Assembly: GCA_019242465.1 (NCBI GenBank)
Contig: JAFAVL010000651.1
Coordinates: 1-5,366, forward strand
Length of the DNA: 5,366 nt
Origin: Chroococcidiopsidaceae cyanobacterium CP_BM_RX_35
Lineage (GTDB): Bacteria; Cyanobacteriota; Cyanobacteriia; Cyanobacteriales; Chroococcidiopsidaceae
Reading direction: 5' to 3'
The translations under genes were made by a program, and so were the position numbers. This document shows, piece by piece, positions 1 through 4,830 of the stretch (positions are counted from its first letter, which is position 1; each line of letters begins with the position of its first letter). The notes under the pieces are model-generated. The model made no database searches. It saw nothing but the letters and a program-made list of their open reading frames with translations, and was not told the origin of the DNA.

Positions 1-220
1 TGTAGTCGCGATCGAGATCTAGATGATTAATTTCCTGAAAGGCTGAGATCTCCGCCATATCTAAGACGTAATCAATCCCAATCCCATCTTGTGCTACCTG
101 CAATCCGGCGTAGTGATTGATGGTGAAATTACCAAGGGGGTGGGCACTCGCTACAGGTTCCCCTAAGAAAAACACCATCAGGAAGACAGTAATCCAGGAT
201 AAACAATGCAACAGTCTCAT
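1..220 (-). CDS. NicO/HoxN-like nickel-cobalt transporter, N-terminal part (3' end outside window)
   Basis: Only the first 73 codons are visible; the frame is open to the window edge. The product begins with a hydrophobic signal segment (about residues 6-19), followed by VASA and then HPLGNFTINHY. The AHPLGNFTINHY stretch just after the signal is a hallmark I recognise from bacterial NicO-family (RcnA/HoxN-type) Ni/Co transporters with an extracytoplasmic N-terminal domain before the membrane helices. The expected C-terminal NicO helices lie beyond position 1, so the assignment rests on the N-terminus. The start is ATG at 220-218 with a good Shine-Dalgarno, AGGAGA, about 6 nt upstream. It lies 19 nt after the TPR gene and is probably the third gene of that operon. 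The direction of transport (uptake or efflux) and the metal cannot be told from this fragment. Confidence 0.72.
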   Translation of the reverse strand, partial: MRLLHCLSWITVFLMVFFLGEPVASAHPLGNFTINHYAGLQVAQDGIGIDYVLDMAEISAFQEINHLDLDRDY

Positions 221-234
221 AAAGATTTCTCCTA
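221..234 (-). promoter_or_regulatory. Shine-Dalgarno site of the NicO-like transporter gene
   Basis: On the minus strand TAGGAGA precedes the ATG at 220-218 with about 6 nt spacing. It gives the transporter its own translation start, unlike the TPR gene upstream, which lacks one. Confidence 0.65.
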
Positions 235-239
235 CAGGA

Positions 240-1640
240 TCAGGAGTGAAGTGAAAGAAGAGGCAGGGGAACGAACTCATTAACTTTCCCCCCTGCCTCC
301 TGCTCCCCTGCTAAGAACTGCCTCTTTTGGTCAGCTAACACTCGACGGGCTGTGTCGGCGTACTTGTGGTGGAACTGGGGATTGAGGTTGAGAGCCTGAG
401 TTAATTGCTTGATTGCTGCTTCACGATCGCCGCAAAGCAGCGCGATCGTGCCTGCATGAAATAGCAGTAGGGCATCCTCTGTGCCATAGCGAGTTGCCTG
501 TTGGGCTGCTCGTTGCGCTTCTTGCCAGCGCCCGTTAGCTGCCGCTGCCCACGCTAGTGTATCCTCAGCATAGATATCATCTCTGACTGCGACTTCACGT
601 CGGGCAATCTGTAGTGCTTCTGGTAAGTGGATGCTGTGGTCGGCGTAATAAATAGCCAAGGCTCGGTCATAAATCCCTTTCACCTGGCTCAGATGCCCCA
701 CCACCTCGATAAGCGCTTCGGTTTCAGCTGCGCCTTTTTGCTCTCCCAAAGCCCTCTGGGCATCTGCCTTGTAACCCAACGTTTCTACCAGTGGCACCAA
801 TTCTATACCCTGATTTGCAGCCTCCAATGCCTCCCGCCATCGATGCTGAGCGACATAGAGGCGGGCAAGTCCTGTGAACGCAGGTATCTCCAACGGAAAC
901 AGAGCGAGAGCCTCCTGATATCGCTGCAAAGACAGGGCAAGATCCCCAGCCACAAAGGCAAGATCCCCAGCCCGCACATGAAACCAAGCACGGGTTTCTG
1001 CTGAATTGGTGTAGAACAAGTCCATCTGCTGCATAGCCTCATCCAGTAGTTCCCGTGCTCCAGCTAGATTGCCAGTTAACTCCTGATAGCGAGCTGCAAC
1101 GGCATTGTAACCAGACAAATCCTCTTCATTAGGGAGAGTCTGCAATAATTGATGAGCTACTCCATAGTTACCTAACTCCATCTGAATCGATGCGGTCAGC
1201 GAAACAACACTAGGAGCGTCAGCAACCAGCCGTTGATCATGAGTCACAACATCCAGAGCTTCCTGAAATCGGTGTTGAGATAGTAGTGCCGATGCTAGGA
1301 GCATGGAAGAGATGCCATTGTGATGCGGTTGCATCGCTAACGAGCTGCGTGCTGCTTGTTCTGCTCTCAACAGATCTTCCACATCCCCCATTTCTCGAAA
1401 GCGCTTTAAGTACTGGGCAGCGACGAGACGTAAGGGCAGTGGGGATTCTGGAGATTTGTGAACTTCCTGCTCATAGAAGTTGATAATGTGAGACCGCTGC
1501 AAATAGTCTGGGAAGACCAGAGCAGAGCTTTCTTTGACAAATCTATTGGCGTCACCCATAGCTAGCGCCTGTGCCCAAGGGTATCCTGGTAACACCAGCA
1601 GACAAATCAACACTAACACCGAGAGCGATCGCAGATGCAT
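240..1640 (-). CDS. Secreted tetratricopeptide-repeat protein
   Basis: This is a 466-residue protein with a signal peptide (about residues 1-25, hydrophobic VLVLICLLVL core, AQA near the probable cleavage site), so it should act in the periplasm or outer envelope. The rest is almost all alpha-helical TPR-like repeats. The clearest are at about 146-170, 178-206, 218-250, 252-284, 360-387 and 391-423, with typical signatures such as YQEALALFP, WREALEAANQGIELVP and AIKQLTQALNLNP. TPRs are protein-binding scaffolds and no catalytic motif is seen. The start is ATG at 1640-1638, only 3 nt after the DUF4331 stop and without a Shine-Dalgarno sequence, which suggests translational coupling. The last ~23 residues (from about 444) are low-complexity and encoded by a GC-rich hairpin repeat, so they are probably not part of the TPR fold. 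Partners are unknown; the flanking DUF4331 and transporter proteins are the obvious candidates. Confidence 0.85.
   Translation of the reverse strand: MHLRSLSVLVLICLLVLPGYPWAQALAMGDANRFVKESSALVFPDYLQRSHIINFYEQEVHKSPESPLPLRLVAAQYLKRFREMGDVEDLLRAEQAARSSLAMQPHHNGISSMLLASALLSQHRFQEALDVVTHDQRLVADAPSVVSLTASIQMELGNYGVAHQLLQTLPNEEDLSGYNAVAARYQELTGNLAGARELLDEAMQQMDLFYTNSAETRAWFHVRAGDLAFVAGDLALSLQRYQEALALFPLEIPAFTGLARLYVAQHRWREALEAANQGIELVPLVETLGYKADAQRALGEQKGAAETEALIEVVGHLSQVKGIYDRALAIYYADHSIHLPEALQIARREVAVRDDIYAEDTLAWAAAANGRWQEAQRAAQQATRYGTEDALLLFHAGTIALLCGDREAAIKQLTQALNLNPQFHHKYADTARRVLADQKRQFLAGEQEAGGKVNEFVPLPLLSLHS
260..299. repeat. GC-rich hairpin repeat at the 3' end of the TPR gene
   Basis: A perfect 10-bp inverted repeat, GAGGCAGGGG (260-269) and CCCCTGCCTC (290-299), encloses a 20-nt loop. 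Next to it (301-311) is a further CTCCCCTGC-type block, giving the GCAGGGGAGCAGG pattern typical of short intergenic repeats in filamentous cyanobacteria. Here it lies inside the reading frame of the TPR gene, 18 nt before its stop codon, and is transcribed with the operon. It could act as an RNA stem-loop between the TPR and transporter genes. It is not followed by a U-tract, so it is unlikely to be a simple intrinsic terminator. Confidence 0.6.
422..450. repeat. 9-bp inverted repeat formed by two HIP1-like sites inside the TPR gene
   Basis: CACGATCGC (422-430) and GCGATCGTG (442-450) are exact reverse complements separated by 11 nt. Each arm contains CGATCG plus most of a HIP1 octamer. The repeat lies in codons for the last TPR (TIALLCGDRE) and may only reflect HIP1-type sequence bias. 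Confidence 0.5.
936..972. repeat. 16-bp direct repeat, 21-nt period, inside the TPR gene
   Basis: GGCAAGATCCCCAGCC occurs at 936-951 and again at 957-972 with no mismatch. The period is exactly seven codons and encodes AGDLAFV-AGDLALS (about residues 224-237). It could be a small tandem duplication, although Gly spaced by seven residues also fits the TPR consensus. Confidence 0.6.
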
Positions 1641-1643
1641 AGC

Positions 1644-2849
1644 TTAAGAGCGAGGGTTACCTAAATAGGGGAAGGTAGAGAGAAAGTTGCTATCCTTAGG
1701 TCCGACGTTATCGGTAGTTAGTGCCGGAATCGCACCATCAGTGATGCCTGTAACGGCACTACCGAAGACAACAGATAAGGTTGTATCAATCACGTCATCC
1801 TTTGGTCTTCTCCCGCCCAAGTTGGGTGGAGCAGCGCCTAAACTAGCTAATTGAGTACCAAAGTAGACGCCAGTTGACTGATTTAGGTCAGCTTGGATGA
1901 CATCAGGAATTGCTACCGCTACAACTGCATCAGATATACCTTTAGGTCGTCCCACAGTTGCAATAAAGGTTCGAATAAAGTTGGATTGATTACTCTGGTC
2001 GTTTTTCGGTGTCTGAAGATTACTGACATTATGAGCTTTAAAGTCCATAAATAGTTCGTTCAGCGCCGGAATCGCTAACCGCTCAATCTGAGCAAAGCTA
2101 CCATCTCTAAGTCTGGGAGTTTTGACGCTAGTTGTCATCCAAACACCGATCTTGCCAGTGCTTCCCTGAGAGAGGAGTAGCTTCTTAGGTAGTTCGACTA
2201 CAATCGAGTGGACGTTGTATGGGTCAAGAGTATCTTGTGCTTGACCAGCAGGTCGGAAAGAAAGGACTTGGAGGGGAGGAGGTGGATCAGGCTGATTGTG
2301 AAAATCGCGATCTGGTATGATCTTCAAAAATTGTGATAAATCGAAGAAGAAGGGGTCCTTGCGCAAACCAACAAATGTCGTTACCCCATTATTATTAGTG
2401 GTGAATGTTGTGTTGAGGTTACCTGTACCACTTGCTGGAAGTAGCGTTGACTGAGTTCCTACAGTGTTTGGCTTACCTGGACCATATACGGTAACAGTTT
2501 GGTTTGGTCCCGTACCATTCACCATAAATTGGAGTACGACATCTTCAACACCATCGTTGCCCAAGCTGTCAATTTTGAACTGATAGAGAACAGATGGGTC
2601 GAATGGTCTGACCTCTCCAGGCATGATTAGAGGGTCGAAGTCCATCGCTAGAACAACATTGTCGGTATTTGCTGGATCTTCAAATACAAACAAATCTGTT
2701 AAATCAGCAGCGGTGAGCTTAGTGGCTAGAAAAGTCGTGTCTTGGTGATCTGAAGCCAGCGCTGGAGGAGCTACATAAAGAAGTAACGCGATTAAAGTAG
2801 CGACGAAGGCCGCTGTAGTCCGAAAAAGCCAAGTTGCCGCAAGCCGCAT
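1644..2849 (-). CDS. Secreted DUF4331-family protein
   Basis: This 401-residue protein has a signal peptide (residues 1-32, ending PPALA before SDHQDT), so it is exported. The mature part carries features I recognise from DUF4331: an N-terminal SDHQD followed by ADLTDLFVFEDP (about 48-59), VLAMDFDPL (66-74), GLRKDPFFFD (161-170), NVHSIVVELP (212-221), GVWMTTS (235-241), IERLAIPALNELF (255-267), GGRRPKDDVIDTTL (345-358) and a C-terminal FPYLGNP. The family has no established biochemical function that I know of. The conserved His/Asp residues just after cleavage could bind a metal, but that is inference. The start is ATG at 2849-2847 with a strong AAGGAG Shine-Dalgarno 7 nt upstream. It is the first gene of the operon, followed 3 nt later by the TPR gene. 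A PPPP run at about 189-192 would normally need EF-P for smooth translation. Confidence 0.87.
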   Translation of the reverse strand: MRLAATWLFRTTAAFVATLIALLLYVAPPALASDHQDTTFLATKLTAADLTDLFVFEDPANTDNVVLAMDFDPLIMPGEVRPFDPSVLYQFKIDSLGNDGVEDVVLQFMVNGTGPNQTVTVYGPGKPNTVGTQSTLLPASGTGNLNTTFTTNNNGVTTFVGLRKDPFFFDLSQFLKIIPDRDFHNQPDPPPPLQVLSFRPAGQAQDTLDPYNVHSIVVELPKKLLLSQGSTGKIGVWMTTSVKTPRLRDGSFAQIERLAIPALNELFMDFKAHNVSNLQTPKNDQSNQSNFIRTFIATVGRPKGISDAVVAVAIPDVIQADLNQSTGVYFGTQLASLGAAPPNLGGRRPKDDVIDTTLSVVFGSAVTGITDGAIPALTTDNVGPKDSNFLSTFPYLGNPRS

Positions 2850-2861
2850 TGATGCTCTCCT
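2850..2861 (-). promoter_or_regulatory. Shine-Dalgarno site of the DUF4331 gene
   Basis: On the minus strand AAGGAG lies 7 nt before the ATG at 2849-2847. It is the strongest ribosome binding site in the window and fixes the start of the operon's first gene. Confidence 0.7.
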
Positions 2862-2948
2862 TGAGATGTTTCGTCCCCGATCGAGTTCTTTGTTTTAAAA
2901 AAGACTGTATGGCGCTTACCAGGGCAAACTCAGATTACTCGCCTCTAC

Positions 2949-3013
2949 TGCTCATTTTCCAGCCCAATATGTGTTCGTTTCTTGCTCATTTTTCTGGTCA
3001 AGAAAAAATGAGC
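2949..3013. promoter_or_regulatory. Cluster of TGCTCATTTT motifs upstream of the DUF4331 operon
   Basis: TGCTCATTTT occurs directly at 2949-2958 and 2983-2992. An inverted copy (AAAAATGAGC) lies at 3004-3013. The second and third copies form an imperfect inverted repeat, GCTCATTTTTCT (2984-2995) against AGAAAAAATGAGC (3001-3013), with one extra A. The cluster is about 100-165 nt upstream of the DUF4331 start, where an operator would be plausible. It matches no regulator consensus I can name with confidence. Confidence 0.4.
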
Positions 3014-3018
3014 GTAGT

Positions 3019-3035
3019 CATCTGAAGATCAGATG
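3019..3035. promoter_or_regulatory. 7-bp palindrome CATCTGA-AGA-TCAGATG, possible operator
   Basis: This is a perfect inverted repeat with a 3-nt spacer in the region between divergently oriented genes. Its right end reaches the place where a -35 element would sit for the TATAAA box at 3055-3060, the position expected of a repressor site. Function is inferred only from symmetry and position. Confidence 0.4.
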
Positions 3036-3054
3036 CAGTGTGCGGGGTGTAGTG

Positions 3055-3060
3055 TATAAA
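3055..3060 (+). promoter_or_regulatory. Possible -10 element (TATAAA) of the small ORF
   Basis: TATAAA matches five of six positions of the bacterial -10 consensus and lies about 40 nt before the ATG of the small ORF at 3097. No good -35 hexamer is visible at the right distance (about 3032-3037), so the promoter would be weak or activator dependent. Confidence 0.35.
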
Positions 3061-3096
3061 ATAAGTTTGTAAAAAGATCGCACCATCAGGAAAATT

Positions 3097-3207
3097 ATGA
3101 AACGGTTCACCTTAATCTTTTTGCTAACTCTTGTATGTATAGTAGGTTACTACGAATATAATTTATCGCAAGCAGAAAGGCTCTTCTGGCTTAATGTAGG
3201 TATGTAA
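3097..3207 (+). CDS. Small 36-residue membrane peptide, unrecognised
   Basis: The frame from ATG 3097 to TAA 3205-3207 gives 36 residues: MKRF, then a hydrophobic segment (about 5-18, LIFLLTLVCIVGYY region), then a polar and amphipathic tail (EYNLSQAERLFWLNVGM). A Shine-Dalgarno AGGA lies 5 nt before the ATG, and a TATAAA box about 40 nt upstream. The MKR start and single transmembrane helix are what a genuine small membrane or signal-anchored protein would show. It lies on the same strand as the DUF1400 gene, 141 nt before it. It could instead be the surviving 5' end of a longer, truncated gene; no continuation is seen in the other frames just after the stop. I recognise no family. Confidence 0.5.
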   Translation: MKRFTLIFLLTLVCIVGYYEYNLSQAERLFWLNVGM

Positions 3208-3348
3208 ATTCTCACCTAGTTCCGCCTTTGCCACAAAATAAGAACTTAACCCTTTCGAGTTGTTTTCCTGATAAATTGCGCTTACCATAAACAGGAAGAC
3301 GCCTTGGTAGTATAACGCTTTTCACTTAGTTTGGAAAAACTTTAAATC
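3208..3348. other. Intergenic region between the small ORF and the DUF1400 gene
   Basis: These 141 nt are AT-rich and contain no convincing gene. They hold an inverted repeat at 3262-3300 and a TAGTATAAC sequence (3308-3316) that may be the -10 region of the DUF1400 gene. No U-tract terminator is visible after the small ORF. Confidence 0.5.
3262..3300. repeat. Inverted repeat upstream of the DUF1400 gene
   Basis: GTTTTCCTG (3262-3270) pairs with CAGGAAGAC (3292-3300) over 9 bp with one G-T pair, around a 21-nt loop. It lies just before a possible -10 sequence at 3311-3316, so it could be an operator. There is no following T-run, which argues against a terminator. Confidence 0.3.
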
Positions 3349-3888
3349 ATGATAATACCAATGTACTGGAGTTCTATCAAGTCGCTTTGTTGGACACTAT
3401 TTTTAGGAGTGAGTGTTAGCACATTACTTTACAGTACCAATGCAAATGCTGCTGAACGGGTGGTTTTAAAATATGGAAATTTTCAAGGCACGGTCGCTTT
3501 TAAAGAGCTAAATCAGTTTGTCCAGACTGGTGCGACCACCCCCACGTTATCTGCTTATTTAAAGGCATCTGGACAGACTTCAGATGCAACTCGTAAAGCA
3601 TTGAAAGCCGGAGTTAAAGGCGACCCAAGCTATTTGAATAGCTTGCTATCAAGTTGGGCTGGACCGATTTTGCTTGACCAAGTAGGTGAGGTTGTTCATT
3701 CTCCTTCAAACCCAGCAGATCAGCAGAATTTGCGTTCAGCTCTGACTCAATCTATTAGTCAGAGTGGTGAGGTTACGCTGTTAAATGCAATTCACAACTA
3801 TCCCTCTGACTCAGTGGAAATTGAAGGCGATCGCCTCATTCCAGTTTACAAAAGGCTCAGCGGGTTAGCGAAAATATCGCCACATTAA
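3349..3888 (+). CDS. Secreted stand-alone DUF1400 protein
   Basis: The 179-residue product has a signal peptide (about 1-34, cleavage after NANA) and a mature domain starting AERVVLKYGNFQGTVAFKELNQF. This start, the central ILLDQVGEVVHSPSNP (about 107-122), the NLRSAL that follows (127-132), and the closing VEIEGDRLIPV (156-166) match the DUF1400 domain. In cyanobacteria DUF1400 usually precedes an alpha/beta-hydrolase (PAF-acetylhydrolase-like) domain. Here the protein ends a few residues after DUF1400, so no nucleophile elbow (GxSxG) or other catalytic residue is present and an enzymatic role is unlikely. The start is ATG 3349; a second ATG at 3361 is possible, and neither has a clear Shine-Dalgarno. 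Its stop overlaps the convergent tsaB stop. Function unknown. Confidence 0.82.
   Translation: MIIPMYWSSIKSLCWTLFLGVSVSTLLYSTNANAAERVVLKYGNFQGTVAFKELNQFVQTGATTPTLSAYLKASGQTSDATRKALKAGVKGDPSYLNSLLSSWAGPILLDQVGEVVHSPSNPADQQNLRSALTQSISQSGEVTLLNAIHNYPSDSVEIEGDRLIPVYKRLSGLAKISPH
3826..3835. repeat. HIP1 palindrome (10-bp form GGCGATCGCC)
   Basis: This extended copy of the cyanobacterial HIP1 octamer lies in the DUF1400 gene. Four more octamers are at 1625-1632, 4174-4181, 4415-4422 and 5242-5249, all inside coding sequence. That is about one per kilobase, as in HIP1-rich cyanobacterial genomes. Confidence 0.85.
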
Positions 3889-4544
3889 CTTTCTACAGGA
3901 TGTTGACCATAAAACGGCAGGGCACCTGACCAATGAGGACGCTTCCCCTGTTGCCAATCGAGATAAGCTAGTGCTAGCAGACTCAAAACTGAAGTCCCTA
4001 GTTCCATGGGGGCTTGAATAAGATGGTAGGGAGTAGACAAACTCTGTAGAGTTTGTTGCCAGGCTTCAAGTGTCATCACTGCATCTGGTAGTAGTGGGGT
4101 GAGTCCTGAACCAGATGCAGGGACTTGATAGATAGCTGTAAAAATTTGACTACGCTGGGCAGGCATTTGCACTGCGATCGCATCCTCCCCAAAATCATCT
4201 AACATATCTAGATGGTGTGCCCAAGCTATAGATGCCAACGTGGAGACAGCGAATAGGGGAATGTCCAACTGCTGTGCTAGAGTTCTGGCAGTCACGACTC
4301 CGATGCGGGTTCCTGTAAAGCCACCAGGACCATTCGCTACGGCAATAAATGCCAGATCTCCCCAGGTTTGGGGTGCCATAAATTCAACTAGGTATTGATG
4401 CATGAAGGCAGAGAGCGATCGCCCCAAGTTCCAGGTACAGAAGCGCGAATCCTCAGCAAAGTTGCTCAGAGCCAGACCAAGTTCAGGCGTGCTAGTATGC
4501 AGGGCAAGACCGTATTGCTTCTGCTTAGGGAAATTTAGCATCAC
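3885..4544 (-). CDS. tsaB: tRNA threonylcarbamoyladenosine biosynthesis protein TsaB
   Basis: TsaB (YeaZ) is the partner of TsaD and TsaE in the cytoplasmic complex that transfers threonylcarbamoyl from the TsaC product to A37 of ANN-decoding tRNAs (t6A). The sequence shows the ASKHA-type N-terminus YGLALHTSTPELGLAL (about 11-26), the signature NGPGGFTGTRIG (71-82), AVSTLASIAW (99-108) and a cyanobacterial-style C-terminus ending FYGQHPVES. At 219 residues it is close to the usual 220-235. TsaB itself is a pseudo-enzyme that stabilises TsaD. The reading frame opens with GTG (4544-4542) directly followed by ATG (4541-4539). Either may be used, and no Shine-Dalgarno is visible. It lies 37 nt after ycf34 on the same strand and is probably cotranscribed. 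Its stop shares TTAA (3885-3888) with the convergent DUF1400 gene. Confidence 0.93.
   Translation of the reverse strand: MMLNFPKQKQYGLALHTSTPELGLALSNFAEDSRFCTWNLGRSLSAFMHQYLVEFMAPQTWGDLAFIAVANGPGGFTGTRIGVVTARTLAQQLDIPLFAVSTLASIAWAHHLDMLDDFGEDAIAVQMPAQRSQIFTAIYQVPASGSGLTPLLPDAVMTLEAWQQTLQSLSTPYHLIQAPMELGTSVLSLLALAYLDWQQGKRPHWSGALPFYGQHPVES
4037..4056. repeat. 20-bp near-perfect palindrome inside tsaB
   Basis: ACAAACTCT (4037-4045) and AGAGTTTGT (4048-4056) are exact inverted copies separated by only 2 nt. It lies in codons for a variable part of TsaB (QTLQSLST, about residues 164-171). No U-tract follows on either strand. Confidence 0.5.
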
Positions 4545-4581
4545 TTGTCGGCGCTAAAGTGTGGCAATCGCCCTTCAGCTT

Positions 4582-4830
4582 TCATGTTGGCACGAGTTCG
4601 CCTGGACGTAACTTCGCCCACTTGCCAGTTTCTTGCCTGAAACTGAGGCAGCCTACCACATCCCACTCCATTTCAATCACATCTTCCCTTGGACGGATGT
4701 TGACATTGATGCTGGGTTCATCTGGCTCGAAATCGGGTGTTTCAGTTAAGTGAGGCTGTTGATGCTGCGTTTCGACCGCATGATAGGTCATGCAGCGGTC
4801 TACATAGTGGCAGTTCACACAAACACACAT
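4582..4830 (-). CDS. ycf34: Ycf34, photosynthesis-related Fe-S protein
   Basis: This 82-residue protein matches Ycf34 of cyanobacteria and red-lineage plastids along its whole length: MCVCVNCHYVDRC at the start, TYHAVETQHQQPHL, then INVNIRP, IEMEWDVVGC and KLRPGELVPT at the end. Cysteines at 2, 4, 7, 13 and 61 include the conserved set thought to hold an iron-sulfur cluster. In Synechocystis, Ycf34 has been reported to bind an Fe-S cluster and to affect photosynthetic electron transport and phycobilisome content; its exact role is open. The start is ATG 4830-4828, fixed by the family's MCxCxNC N-terminus, with no strong Shine-Dalgarno. It is followed 37 nt later by tsaB and is divergent from the tRNA nucleotidyltransferase gene. 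Confidence 0.94.
   Translation of the reverse strand: MCVCVNCHYVDRCMTYHAVETQHQQPHLTETPDFEPDEPSINVNIRPREDVIEMEWDVVGCLSFRQETGKWAKLRPGELVPT

Noticed and set aside
260..299. Intrinsic terminator between the TPR and transporter genes
   Set aside because: The stem is good, but no U-tract follows and the stem is inside the reading frame; the transporter start and its ribosome site come soon after.
627..1483. Several open frames of 65-125 codons on both strands within the TPR gene
   Set aside because: They lie in other frames of a well-supported TPR gene, have no ribosome sites or recognisable domains, and their translations are low-quality, rich in Cys, Ser and Arg.
2834..3025. 63-codon plus-strand open frame overlapping the DUF4331 start
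   Set aside because: It covers the leader and signal-peptide region of the DUF4331 gene on the other strand, has no Shine-Dalgarno and shows no recognisable protein features.
3097..3207. Lipoprotein signal in the small ORF (Cys at residue 14)
   Set aside because: The residues before Cys are T-L-V, and a lipobox needs a small residue (Gly, Ala or Ser) directly before the Cys.
3208..3348. Continuation of the small ORF in another frame, as in a frameshifted longer gene
   Set aside because: Reading on after the TAA in the other frames soon meets stops and gives no recognisable protein, so a longer broken gene could not be supported.
4559..4753. 64-codon plus-strand open frame
   Set aside because: It is antisense to ycf34, which is recognisable over its full length.
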